Shown in pieces: positions 50,190-61,403 of a DNA stretch of 64,000 nucleotides (positions are counted from its first letter, which is position 1; every line of letters starts with the position of its first letter). The position numbers were made by a program, and so were the translations under genes. The notes under the pieces were generated by a model. That model saw nothing but the letters and a program-made list of their open reading frames with translations, was not told the DNA's origin and searched no databases. Origin of the DNA: Trematomus loennbergii (lineage: Eukaryota; Chordata; Actinopteri; Perciformes; Nototheniidae); contig JAAOOA010000468.1 in NCBI GenBank assembly GCA_012861695.1, positions 124,001 through 188,000 on the forward strand, in the 5' to 3' direction.

Positions 50190-51843
50190 TTAGCCCGTTT
50201 TTCTATTTCGTTCAAGTTTCTGCTTGCAGGTCTTTTTTTTAGAGACCTCAAACGGGGCTTCCCTCTGAGCCTCACTCGGGGGTCTGGATAATCCGGAGTC
50301 GGTGAAAAAGACCCAGAGTGACTCTCAGGGGGCGAGTAGAGGGCATGTTGACTCGCTGACCAGCTGTAAGGCTGTCAGGGCTAGAGTCAGATCCTGGGCT
50401 TTCGCTCACACTCTCATAGTATTTATCATCTTCAATCTCACTGTCAGAGCTGTAATCACTCTCGCGTCACTATCAATGGTTAGTTTACCTTCACCTGACA
50501 GGGGTGGAGAGTCGTCTTCAGGAGATGAAGGGAGAGGGACATCCTTGCTGGCAGGACGACGATCAGGCTGCTGCTGGGCTGAAGGACCAGGACCAGGACC
50601 AGGCTGCTGCTGGGCTGAAGGACCGGGACCGGGAGCTGGCTGCTGGGCTGAAGGACCGGGACCGGGACCGGGCTGCTGGGCTGAAGTACGAGGCTGGGCT
50701 GCAGGTCGAGGGCCGGGAGCGGCTGCTGGGCTGAAGGACCGGGACCGGGCTCGGGGCTGCTGGGCTGCAGGTCGAGGCCGGGACCGGGCTGCTGGGCTGA
50801 AGGACCGGGACCGGGCTGGGCTGCTGCTGGGCTGCAGGATGAGGGCCGGGACCGGGCTGCTGCTGGGCTGCAGGTCGAGGGCCGGGACCGGGCTGCTGGG
50901 CTGAAGGACCGGGACCGGGCTGCTGATGGTCAGCAGGTCGAGGACCGGGTCCGGGCTGGGCTGAGGGACCAGGACCGGGCTGCTGCTGGGCTGCAGGACG
51001 GGGCTGCTGCTGGGTGACTGAAGGAGGACCAGGCTGCTGCTGGGTAACTGAAGGAGGGCCAGGCTGCTTTTGGGCTGCAGGACGAGGCTGCTGCTGGGTT
51101 TTTGCCTTGTTTACATAAGAAGATGGGCAGTTGAAGAAGTTGTGTCCAATCTTTCCACACAGGTTGCAGAGACTGTCTGAATCGCAAGCTTTAGCCTTGT
51201 GGCCCAGTTCATTGCATCTCCAACATTTCACTGTGGTGCATTTTCTGACCTGATGGTCAGCTGAGTTGCAGATGAAACAGGTGACGGATTGCCCTGGATA
51301 AATTATTCTGCCATTATAAGGGCCGAGAGATATCGAATTTGGGAGATTTTGGATCTCACCATCACTGTTTCGATTCATCTTAATTTTGTATTTTCTCACT
51401 CCATACCATATCCCAAATGTATCTACTGGTTTGTATTTGCTGATTATATTTCCATATCTCTTCAAATAGGTCTCAACATCATGGTCTGGAATACGGCCAG
51501 TCCAGAATTTAACAATAATGTTTGAGATGTCCATTTGAATGGAAGATTCGAAAGTCCAGTCTTTCCACTTGGGATCTGAGGATTTAGTTGTGAGAACGTC
51601 AAGGAAACGTCTCAGTGGAGCTTCTAGCAAAAAGCAGAGTTCAAACTCCTTTCTGTTTGGCAGTGCTATGAAGGAATATACTTCATTTGTATTGATCCAG
51701 CAGGTATCAAATAACAGTGATTCTCCAACATATTCACGACTAGGGGGTTCTCCTGAGCCTGTGAAGTTCAGGCGAACCCAAAACTGTCCAAATTTTGAAG
51801 CAAAAGATGGCACGCTTCCAGGGAGAGACTTTTTTTTTTTCAC
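50190..51843 (-). pseudogene. LINE ORF1 (zinc-knuckle RNA-binding protein), frameshifted
   Basis: N-terminal part (51843 to about 51300) reads SFASKFGQFWVRLNFTGSG and continues as an RRM-like or Tx1-type domain. Then come three CCHC knuckles, CFICNSADHQVRKC, CWRCNELGHKAKAC and CNLCGKIGHNFFNC (about 51270-51130). A long run of QQPGPGP-type repeats follows in which the frame slips twice, then an acidic serine-rich tail and a basic end, as seen intact in copy A. The open frame as it stands begins at a GTG after an A-run; no in-frame ATG remains, so the true start was in the histone-derived leader or has been lost. Confidence 0.82.
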
Positions 51844-51844
51844 C

Positions 51845-52168
51845 CTATTTCACCTCCTCCTCCTTTCCTTCCAGTCATTTTGAGTCTGTTGGAACGGGTC
51901 GTTCAGAACGAAACATCAAAACGGTCAACTATAGTTACGGGCATTTTCCAGCACCTGCACCTTTTCCGCGACCAGACATTTTCTATGTGATTATTCTTCG
52001 ACGTTAAGAAGAAAGTCCTCGTCCAGACATTTTGGAGTCTTGGTAGATCGGGTCGTTCAGAACGACGTTAAGAAGAAAGTCCGGTCTTGCCTCTTCCTGA
52101 CATGTTGAGTTAGTTTTTGATCGAGCTACGGAAAAAAAAAAAATATTCTTCGACGTTAAGAAGAAAGT
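51845..52168 (-). other. Stack of captured histone 5' leaders and start codons
   Basis: On the minus strand, five pieces in order. L1 (52168-52144): 25 nt identical to the native H2A leader, then T12. L2 (52131-52081): a leader plus ATGTCAGGAAGAGGCAAGAC (MSGRGKT). L3 (52080-52017): ACTTTCTTCTTAACGTCG joined to an H4-like leader (TTCTGAACGACCCG), with ATGTCTGGACGAGG (MSGRG). L4 (52016 to about 51943): full H2A leader with ATGTCTGGTCGCGGAAAAGG (MSGRGKG). L5 (about 51930-51852): H4-like leader with ATGACTGGAAGGAAAGG. L1, L3 and L4 start at the same base. ORF1 follows directly. Confidence 0.88.
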
Positions 52169-52171
52169 ATT

Positions 52172-52214
52172 ATATAATGATTCCTGGTTTAATTGATCAA
52201 TTTCAGTTTTTAAT
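52172..52214 (-). mobile_element. Stub of the outer, 5'-truncated LINE
   Basis: About 43 bp reading AATTAAAAACTG... AACCAGGAATCATTATATAA on the minus strand. It is the same piece that starts copy C at 38108. It is cut off where the leader stack begins. Beyond it is the 15-bp duplication. Confidence 0.75.
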
Positions 52215-52229
52215 TTAAATACTTGTTTC
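52215..52229. repeat. 15-bp target-site duplication, right
   Basis: TTAAATACTTGTTTC, identical to 44149-44163. Next to it continues the H2A-H2B spacer towards the H2B promoter. Confidence 0.85.
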
Positions 52230-52289
52230 CCCTTCTTACAATCCAATACAGTAGATAGGCTACATCTGATCAAAGTACATCGTAGGCTC

Positions 52290-52362
52290 AGTCATGCGCA
52301 GACGATAACCAATCCCGTGCGAGCAACAGCACAGCAGTATTTGCATCGAGGGGATATAAATA
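52290..52362 (+). promoter_or_regulatory. H2B promoter: CCAAT, octamer, TATA
   Basis: ACCAATCCCG near 52309, octamer ATTTGCAT at 52339-52346, TATAAA at 52355-52360. Confidence 0.88.
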
Positions 52363-52414
52363 GACCGCGCTGTGTCTGTGTGGCACCGAGTCTGATCAAC
52401 ATCACTCTCTAATC

Positions 52415-52795
52415 ATGCCTGCAGACGCACCCCCCGTCAAAGCGGCCAAGAAAGGCTCAAAGAAAGCCGTCGCTAAGACCGTCAGCAAGACTGGAAAGAA
52501 GAGGAGAAAGTCCAGGAAGGAGAGCTACGCCATCTACGTCTACAAGGTGATGAAGCAGGTCCACCCCGACACCGGCATCTCCTCCAAGGCCATGGGCATC
52601 ATGAACTGCTTCGTGAGCGACATCTTCGAGCGCATCGCAGGTGAGGCCTCTCGCCTGGCTCACTACAACAAGCGCCGCACCATCACCTCCAGGGAGATCC
52701 AGACCGCTGTCCGCCTGCTGCTGCCCGGAGAGCTGGCTAAACACGCCGTGTCTGAGGGCACCAAGGCCGTGACCAAGTACACCAGCTCCAAGTAA
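52415..52795 (+). CDS. H2B: Histone H2B, intact (right palindrome arm)
   Basis: 126 residues, [17 protein letters not shown]... to AVTKYTSSK, same protein as 37532-37912 with scattered synonymous changes. Complete promoter and stem-loop. Together with the left-arm copy it is one of only two undamaged H2B genes in the window. Confidence 0.97.
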   Translation: MPADAPPVKAAKKGSKKAVAKTVSKTGKKRRKSRKESYAIYVYKVMKQVHPDTGISSKAMGIMNCFVSDIFERIAGEASRLAHYNKRRTITSREIQTAVRLLLPGELAKHAVSEGTKAVTKYTSSK

Positions 52796-52825
52796 ACTCT
52801 GCTGCTGATATACCAACAACACAAA

Positions 52826-52841
52826 GGCTCTTTTAAGAGCC
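52826..52841 (+). terminator. Histone mRNA 3' stem-loop (H2B)
   Basis: A perfect GGCTCTTTTAAGAGCC followed by ACCCAC, 30 nt after the stop. Confidence 0.95.
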
Positions 52842-53194
52842 ACCCACTACATCTATAGACGTGTTCCTCTGTTTTGAATAAGTGTTATGCACGATCCATG
52901 ATTCGCATACATGATATGTAAATCACTTGACATTAAATACATATTTGATACGTAAATAGCCGTAGAGACATATGCCATGCTTTACTTCATCTTTATTTTT
53001 CATCTCAATGCAATATATCTGTCCAACAGCACCCTCTGGCTACAACGGGACACAACACGTGGTCATTTTTATATTTAATCTCAGCATCAGGAAAGCCGTA
53101 AACGTTCATCATTGACCCTGGAAAGATTATCATTTTTTTTTTGGGTGTCATGTCACACAACTTTAGGCAACCTTTTATACACCACTTCAATTAG

Positions 53195-53870
53195 AAGATT
53201 TTACTTTTTTATTTTGAAAACTTTTTTAATTGTTTTGTCAATACATAATAGACATACACAAACCACTACATAAATATGTACACACGACACATATAATACA
53301 TACTTAAACACAAAAGAACAGTATTTCAGACAGCAGAAAGGGAATTGTCCGATCAGCCTTTGTTCAATCACAGACTCCGTATGCTCCATGGTAGTCTGTG
53401 ACTTGTCCAGGCTTTTTGTTTTCCTTAGCTCGGTTCCGATATGTTTTGTTATGGTACAACTGTTAATTATTGTTTGATGTATTACCACGGTGCATCTGGT
53501 CTTCCATGTCTGCATACAAGGGATGCAGAAGAAACAACTTGGGTGCTTTCAATAAGTGATTTTTTATATAATTTATCCGCCATATTTGTATTCATTTATT
53601 TAAAAACAAATATATATATACTTGGAAGTCCATTCCATTTAAAGGTGTATATTCATTTATGGAATCAGCATATACTAATTTGTAATATGAGCCATGTCTT
53701 GCTCTACCTCTCCTTTTTTTCCACCTTGATATATCCCAACCCAGGGTGCTTTCCTTGATATTGACACTGTAAACATTTTAACAAAAGTAATTTTAAGTTT
53801 AATATCTAGGTCTATGGCTCCCATGCCTCCATAGTCCCTTATTTTAAATAATAAATTACGCTGAGTATAA
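53195..53870 (-). mobile_element. Tx1-like LINE 3' fragment (copy G)
   Basis: The inverted counterpart of the 3' part of copy F: the C-terminal ORF2 region (LLFK... GGMGAIDLDIK, near 53780-53870) and the terminal segment (VIHQTIINSC, TELRKTKSLDKS) with an A-rich tail next to 53200. It is truncated at about 53870 where the H4 upstream spacer begins. Confidence 0.8.
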
Positions 53871-54480
53871 TTATCAGAGCCAAAGAGTAGTTAAAAATAC
53901 ATTCTGTCAAAAATGTTTCCATAAGGCAATACCATTTTCTAATAAATAATTTTCTCTACAAAAGTATCTTTTAAATGTGTAAATGAAAAGCTTTAATTGA
54001 CCAAACTTATAACATTTTGTGAGAGCTGAAATATGTTATAAGTTGAAGAAGTCCATGGTTATTTGTCTGTTACTTATATTTTATATTTACCATTAACTAT
54101 TTGGTACATTTCTGGATTTTTGTATTTAATCATTTTGATGATGGCCACACAACCAAACCTAAATACAGTGTATAGATTCAAGTGTTTCTATTGGACTAAT
54201 TCTTACTTTTATGTCAAATTGTTGACATGCTATATACAAATGTGTGTCTTGACTCATCAGAAACAGAATGAATGTCTCCTATAAAGAGTATTTTTTGAAT
54301 ACTTTGATCAACTTTAAATGTAATGTTAATCTCAGAAAGGGTCTTATTTAAATTATAAATGTTATTAAGCATGTGAGGATTTTATTACATATTATCAAAC
54401 GTGTAATCATCAAACGCTTAGTATAAAGCCTGACTGAATTATATAAACAATATTAGAAGGAAGAGAAAATGTTTTGAAAG
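53871..54480. repeat. H4 upstream region, right arm
   Basis: Matches 33.87-34.44 kb inverted, and 10.66-11.01 kb. It shows the undisturbed join (GAAAGATAATGTGGAGGC) between the upstream region and the H4 promoter. No gene. Confidence 0.7.
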
Positions 54481-54550
54481 ATAATGTGGAGGCTGCAGCG
54501 TTGGCCCCGCCCAGCAGCTTTCCCACTCTCCGTCTTCTCTTAGGTCCGCA

Positions 54551-54936
<386 letters not shown>

Positions 54937-54969
54937 ACATCTACACCCTGACATACCTGAAAAAACAAC

Positions 54970-54985
54970 GGCTCTTTTAAGAGCC
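54970..54985 (+). terminator. Histone mRNA 3' stem-loop (H4)
   Basis: A perfect stem-loop followed by ACCCAAAT; TGAAAGTCAG downstream may be the U7-binding element. Confidence 0.95.
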
Positions 54986-54999
54986 ACCCAAATTACTGA

Positions 55000-56270
55000 A
55001 AGTCAGTTTCCTTTCGATATCGGCAAAAACACATCTGAAGATTTATATGAAACTTAAATTCCATCTCAAAGAAGGTTCTTGCTATAATACTTGATATTAA
55101 AAATTGTTACCTATTGGACAATGTTTTTTATCCGACATCCAAGATGTACAAATCAATTTATGTTCTAAATACCACAGGGTTTTGACACAAGTCAGACTGG
55201 GTAATGTCCAAAGTAATACGTATAACATGTCTAATATTAGCTAATGTAAGGTGCTTTTTGACTTTGGAAAGCTCTCAAATAAATACCATCAATCAATAAT
55301 TAAGTCCAAATGTATTTCCATGGTCAGGAAAGGGATTTCTCAGACATCGTTATTGGTTGTCTGAATTGCAATTAATGTATTGTCACACTTTAACATTAAT
55401 GAAAAAAGGCTTATTTATATCGACTCGAATCCTGTTTAAATCAAATGACTATGTTAGACATTGATTTGTCCTATCTGAGCTATATATGTATTCAGGAGAG
55501 GCCTGGTTCTAAGATTGGACTGTCAAGACCTGCAGCAGTTAACTATTGGACACAGTTCATAAACGTTACTATAAACATGAGAATCCAACACAATACAATT
55601 GTCTGAAAACATTTCTTTTCACAGAGCACATCATTGCAATTTTTGATTGATCAAATTCATGTTTTACCTTTATAAACATATTGTATTTGTCTTGATTTAA
55701 TGGCATCAACCATATTCCCTCTGCTTTTTTTGATAAACACAATAATTAGCATAATCTTGTATTGTATGTTTTAGTGTATGTATAATTGTTGATATTTCGC
55801 TACGTTTATTTTGAAGAAGTATCTATTCTATGCTTTAATGGCCCATACTTTGTCTAGGATGTTGAGTTGTATTGTAGTTTTTCTTTTATTTCCAATTCTG
55901 TTATTAATTATTTGTATTTTAATGTCTCCAATCTTTAATTCAGTTTTTAGAAACCCCTGTTACAGAGGATCCAGAGGAGAGTTGCTGTTCTACCATGATT
56001 GGAAACAATCTCAAATGTTGCATTCCTAAAAGACACTTTTTTTCTACCAGCTGCTATTGACAGTTATTTCTCTACTTGTATAGATGTGTACTGTTGTCAT
56101 ACATATTCATTCACTGCCATATATGCATCCATTTTTGTCCACCAGACTGCTACTTTTATATATTCATTGTTGTGCCTTTTTTTTATTTGTATTTTGTGTA
56201 TGTATTTATATAAAGATACATTTATATATTTGTATCTTTGGGACGGTGGGACACAGCATTACGGTGTCCA
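55000..56270. other. Spacer leaving the histone cluster
   Basis: Homology to the H4 3' flanks fades at about 55.2 kb. From there to 56.27 kb the sequence is AT-rich and unique, with a repeat-tail-like piece near 55235-55300 (GCTCTCAAATAAATACCATC). No gene found. Confidence 0.4.
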
Positions 56271-56614
56271 ATGTCTAAGTCCAATTAAAACAATGTTGAA
56301 TGACATTTGGAAATTGAATCTGCATGGAAAGCCTCTGTTTTACAACACCTAATACAAATGTTGTCTTATGTTCAGACACAAACTTTTCCAAATCCTTTCT
56401 GACTTTTTGTTTGTCTGTCTCTGTAACTCCTATTGAAAAAGATGCGGGTTGTAAAATCATCACAATTTGAAAAAGCTGCTTATATCTCTGTGTTGCAAAC
56501 CCGTTGTTTTAAGAGTAAAAGTATTACGGTCATATTAGTTTCACATTTTGCAACCCTGTCTCCTACAAATTACGTTCCCACAGAACTAAACTGCATTCTC
56601 AATTACGTTTAGCT

Positions 56615-56805
56615 AGAAACGTATTTTCTCCACGTTACGTTTGTTATGAACGTATCTCAAATACGTTTATTTTCTACATATCTTCTAGAAACATATTTTC
56701 TCCCACACGTTACGTTTGTTATGAACGTCTCTCAAATACGTTTATTTTTTACATATCTTCAAGAAACATATTTTCTCCCACGTTACGTTTGTCCATCATT
56801 GTACC
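56615..56805. repeat. Tandem repeat, about 72-75 bp period
   Basis: Three units, each with AGAAAC(G/A)TATTTTCTCC, ACGTTACGTTTGTTATGAA and CTCAAATACGTTTATTTT. Mirrored in the right arm at about 63.75-63.93 kb. Confidence 0.8.
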
Positions 56806-57146
56806 ATATGTTTTTATAAGATTGCAAAAGGAGTGAGAAAACTCAGGAGTCCAGAACCATTTCCAAAGCTTTTGTCACTTTTACTGTCCTTTAAACTCAG
56901 CATTCACCAATGCACAATTATCTACATATAACAAGAAATATGCTGCACGTAGCACCCAACAGAAGTTTTGATGGAAACCCCAAAATGTACATCTATTTGT
57001 ATGTATAGGTTCAAATGTTGATATATCAACCATGTTTTACAGCTCAGAAAAATAAGGTTGAAAGAAGAGTTTGGAAAATGCAATGAAAGTGGTGATCAGC
57101 AATTTCATATGTTCAAATGTCTACTGTGAAGGATAACATAAAGCCT

Positions 57147-57530
57147 TAAAGGTGGGGTAGGTAAGTTTGAGAAACCGGCTCGAGATACACTTTTGTTATA
57201 TTCCATGGAATGCTCTTAACATCCCGATAGCAATGAATATCTGAAGTGCTTTGACAAAAAATCCATAAAAATGTCATCTGTGGAAGCCGTAATACTGTAA
57301 AAAGCACGACCAATCATTTGAGCGGCCCGGCTAAAATAACTGGATGGCCTACCTGCCTGTCAGCCTTCCATCTGTGCACAAACTTATCTCGTGCCCTCAT
57401 TGGTCATGTGCGCGTTCGTGTGTGTTGGAGGAGGGGCTCTGTAAGGAAGTGGCAGATTTTCTCCGGTTGTGTATTTTCAAATTCTAGCGACTCGAGCCTG
57501 GTTTCTCAAACTTACGTACCCTACCTTTAA
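57147..57530. mobile_element. MITE, left arm copy
   Basis: Inverted ends TAAAGGTGGGGTAGGTAAGT and the complement of TTAAAGGTAGGGTACGTAAG, both running into TTTGAGAAACC. No coding capacity. A shorter copy lies at 63111-63400. Confidence 0.75.
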
Positions 57531-57599
57531 TGCAATCGAATGTAAAACAAAAAAGTTATGATTGATGAAAGTAGTAAATCAGTCAGATTTGACCCGAAC

Positions 57600-58115
57600 A
57601 CAACAGGAGGGTTAATTGTTTGAGTTTTGTCCCTTTTATTTATATTTCTGATAAAGCGACACTGAAGAAAGCTGTTATTGAGTACACCTGAATATCATTT
57701 TTTATAACAGGCTGAAAATGATTATCTGTACTTTGTATGTATTGTGGGTTTGACCATCAGGGGGCTTTGGCATAATGGAAATGCATTGTCCATATTTTCC
57801 TTTTCTCACAGTCTTTTTCATACATTTTATTCATTAAATATAAATATATTGTTGGGAAAAAGCAACAGTGAAAGAACATAAGGACAAGTAGACATTGTTT
57901 ATTCTGTTTGTGTTTTTATTCATCTTCCACTGTTTAATTTGTTCAACATACATCAGTAAAGTCTTGCTGTTCAATGATATGTACAAAGTCACTTCTTCAA
58001 CACAATCGTTTGGTGTGATTGACCGTTATTATCTGATACAACTATCAGCTGTCAGCAACAACCATGAAGACAAAAGAGTGATTACAGATTTGAAACCTTC
58101 AATTACTTTCGTTCT
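57600..58115. other. Spacer before TRIM pseudogene
   Basis: AT-rich; no gene or repeat family recognised. Confidence 0.35.
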
Positions 58116-58119
58116 GAGA

Positions 58120-59505
58120 GTTTGCTGAACTCAACTCTGTCACCATGAGGACCACCAGGACCATACAATGCAACTCCGGCGTGGAGAGGCTCAGTGAATC
58201 TGGTCTCCACTCGGTGGAGGAGGGTCATGGTTTCAGAGAGTCTGTAGAAGCACAGGATACCTGCATCGTGATCCAGGTACACTCCTACTCTGGAGGACTG
58301 AGGACCTGAGATTTCAGACTCAAATGCACAAAGCATAGTGTGATCGTCACCCCGATGTAATGCATAGCTGTGGAGCTCATTGAATCCAAATGTAATGTCC
58401 CCATGTCCACTTTCCTGGAGTCTAAAAACTCAAATGTAGGACCATGATTAAAGCAAAACACTTTCCAGGACAGGCTGTCGTCCATAAAAAGACTGTCTCT
58501 GCTGATGCTCTTGTACGAAAGTGCAATAGTAGCTGCTCCCCAAATCTCCATCTCGAAGTAACAGCGTCCAGTCAGACTTGGCGGCTCAGGGCCTGCCAAC
58601 CTTTGGTGAATCTTTCTACGTTACTTCGATGCAAAGTTCTTATCCCCAATGTCACTAATCTGTTCCCCGTGGATAATCTCAATCTGTTATTTACTGTGTT
58701 AGGGTCCATGGTGACTCTACGAGCATATTTAAGGCATTCAGCTCTGGTCTCTGGCTCTGGATTGGTCAGTGAAACATCCTCAGTCTCATCTTTGAGATTT
58801 CTGTCTCTCTCAGAGCATCCGTAATTCTATCTCTGAGTTCTGAGACGCTGCTTTCACCTCCTCAAACTTTGGCGTGGGAGGACGTCGCTGCTGGTTAGTC
58901 GTATAGATTTCAACAGGTCCTCCAGTCAGTGTTCTTTAGTCGATGAGCTTGGAGATAGACCTTCTCAGGTCGCAACTTTTCCCCTCAGATCGGTGATCCC
59001 TGCTCCAGCTTCTCCTGAAGATCTTTGCCTCGCCTCACTCCAGTTTCCTGCTCGGTTTTGATCTGCTGCTTCACATCAGATCTTCTCTTCTCGAGGAGAC
59101 GGGTCAGCTCAGTGAACATCTTCTCACTGTCCTCCACTGCTTTATCAGCAGAGCAGTTGATGGCCTCCACCTCCTGTCGAAGTACCTTCACATCTTCCTC
59201 ACCCTCCTGGATTATTTTCTGGATATCAAGTGAAGTACGTCTAATCTCACCGTGCATCTCAGTTGATTCCATAGGCAGGAGTCCCGTCTTCAGTTCCTCC
59301 ACCAGACATGCTAACATGGTGTTTTTCAACAGGTCAGGTCTGCGTCTGAAGGTCTGCTTACACTCAGGACAGCTGACTGGTGGTTTCTCTTTATCCCAGA
59401 AGCACTGAAGGCAGTCCATGCAGTAGCTGTGTCCACAGGGAATAGTCACCGGATCCTCAGTACGTCCCAACATATCTTACAGGAGATGGACCAGCTCGAT
59501 TTCTT
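58120..59505 (-). pseudogene. TRIM-like RING/coiled-coil/B30.2 pseudogene
   Basis: RING finger: SISCKICWDVL, one missing base (near 59455), then DPVTIPCGHSYCMDCLQCFW and VSCPECKQTF, a full C3HC4 set across two frames. No B-box follows; the frame goes on with a coiled coil (EDVKVLRQEVEAINCSADKA, KMFTELTRLLEKRRSDVKQQ). After about 58985 the middle part is full of stops. At 58.6-58.1 kb B30.2/SPRY pieces appear (LTGRCYFEMEIWG, SRVGVYLDHDAGILCFYRL). TRIMs of this type are E3 ubiquitin ligases, expanded in fish. Frameshifts, a lost start and the missing B-box make this copy dead. Confidence 0.88.
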
Positions 59506-59519
59506 CTTCCCATTTCACC

Positions 59520-61400
59520 TCCTTGCAGTAACTGTGTGAGAGATTCTGAGAAATGCCTGTGCTGTGCCTTAAGTACAACGCTGGTCTGGTTGTTCCCTTT
59601 TCATTGGTTAATCTTCACCAATAGGGATGGTTACGCCCATCTTGCATATCATTAAGGGGGAGGAACAGGGCCACCAGAGGGGACGAAGAGAGTTATCAAG
59701 CTTTCATACAACTCATGCTTAGAACAAATACTAGATTGTCTATCTACATGGGGAGACAATTCACTGAGTTTTATTTAACTGTTAGGCTAAGTTACAATGC
59801 AAAGATAGGCAATTCATTCCTAGAAGAGGCTCTGAAGCATTTTCTCTTGAAATGCAACTCTCCTTAGCATTAATATCAACACGGTTTCTATTTTAAAAAG
59901 GGATTAAATATAATATAAATATATATATAACTTTGTTGCTTCTTACCAACAATATCTTTATAGTTGATGAGGAAGACTAAGAAATGGAAGAAGGGAATTT
60001 GGCCAAGCCATTTCCATTATCCAATATTATGCCAAACAGTCCTGATGTGCAATCCATAATACATAGCACAGATAGTCATTCTCAGCCTAGGTACGTATAC
60101 AAATATGTAACAACAATATCTTTATAGTTGATGAGGAAAATGTATGAGAAAGACTAAGAAATGGAAGAAGGGAATTTGGCAAAGCCATTTCCATTATCCA
60201 ATATTATCCATAATACATAGCACAGATTCTCAGCCTAGGTACGTATACAAATATATGACCATTATACTTAATAACAGTGTCGCTTTATCAGAATAACAAG
60301 AAAAAGGGACAGAAATTCAAACAGAATTGTCAATATCAATAAATAAGTACTGTGGAATCTGCTGCATGTGCATCAAGCAGTATTCAACACAAAGAGAACG
60401 GACCTCCACTATGTGTGCATAGACATTACATGGAGTTCATGGTGTACCTACAAGTGTTTTTTTAGTAAGCAGTAGTATAACAAGTCTACATCCAGTTGTA
60501 AGAAAATAGTAGTAATGTTTCCTCAGAGTAAAACTATTTAAATCTCTTTACATGTAGTACACTTCATCTTCTACACACAGTGGTATAGGACAGTTTATGG
60601 TGAAAAACAGCAGGGACAAAGTGAAACTGAAAAATGAATTAACATGGGAAAATCAAGTCAGTTTTACAATCAGATGTATAATTATATTTTTAGAAAGTAT
60701 TTGCTGTACAGCTCTTACTCGTAACAGTGTCTTTTGTACGGGTAAAGCTGTGATTCCTATAAGGTGGAAGTGATATCTTATGTCTTTACTAATTATTTAT
60801 CACTTCGGTTGGTCTTGGTTGGTTTCCCTAGCTACATTTACCATTTTCTGTAATTTTATTTATTCCTAACATTGTGATCTTCAAGTTGAAAAATCGAAAT
60901 ACTTTCCAGCAGATTCTTATACACCATTTTTCAGAGTGTGTTAACAAGTCTGAAATGATTGAGATTCCCAAGATGTGCTTAAAGAATACGGATACTTTAA
61001 TACAACTTCCTTACAAATATCAGTAAAACTTAAATACACAAAAGCCTCATCAATTTTCATCAATCAACCAATGAAATGCCTTTCTCATGAGGGTCTTCTG
61101 CTTGTGGCTGGGCAGGTTTTGTACAGTAGCTTCTGTTGAACAGCCTGTTTAACGACTCTCTCCATGATAAAGAAAAGTCTTAATGGGTACCAGAACTGTC
61201 CCATTGTCTTTCAAAATGGATGTAGATTTCTTTCAGGTCGTTGGACCGCTCAAGTCGTTATTGGGCCGGAGTGCTTTAGGTTTGCTATTGGTGATCATCG
61301 TATTTCATCCATCTGTTGGTGCTATATGCTGCACATTTATCATGATATATGGATAAAAGTGCACTGGCAACTGCTTGTGTTTTCTGCAAGTAAAGAGTAA
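59520..61400. other. Spacer with short tandem duplication
   Basis: No gene. 59946-60108 and 60109-60258 are tandem copies of one segment (AACAATATCTTTATAGTTGA ... CAGCCTAGGTACGTATACAA), differing by small indels. Confidence 0.6.
61232..61310. repeat. Dispersed direct repeat, first copy
   Basis: TTCAGGTCGTTGGACCGC ... AGTCGTTATTGG ... GCTTTAGGTTTGCTATTGGT. A second copy in the same orientation lies at about 62262-62326. Confidence 0.75.
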
Positions 61401-61403
61401 GGT

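Larger units (their letters stand above)
44164..52168 (-). mobile_element. Near-complete Tx1-like LINE with histone-leader 5' end (copy D)
   Basis: In element order: histone-leader stack (52168-51845), ORF1 (51843-50190), ORF2 (50166 to 44301), short 3' UTR and A12 tail ending at 44164. About 5.4 kb of LINE without the nested LTR element at 44390-47019. ORF1 with three CCHC knuckles plus an AP-type endonuclease and RT is the architecture of the Tx1 branch of the L1 group, several members of which are known to be site-specific. The flanking 15-bp duplication belongs to an outer, 5'-truncated copy of the same family (stub at 52172-52214) into which this copy appears to have inserted and recombined. 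Confidence 0.85.
56275..57600. repeat. Left arm of a large inverted repeat
   Basis: Matches, in inverted order, 62.40-62.66 kb (56275-56555) and 62.99-64.0 kb (56560-57600). The right arm still matches at the last base of the window, so its true end is not seen. The arms enclose the TRIM pseudogene. It includes a tandem repeat and a MITE listed separately. Confidence 0.85.

Noticed and set aside
50302..50904. 200-codon frame rich in Gly, Ala and Arg on the plus strand
   Set aside because: It is the antisense of the QQPGPGP repeat of LINE ORF1.
56615..56805. Possible CRISPR-like array
   Set aside because: Three adjoining units of 72-75 bp without spacers in a eukaryotic repeat arm; a plain tandem repeat.
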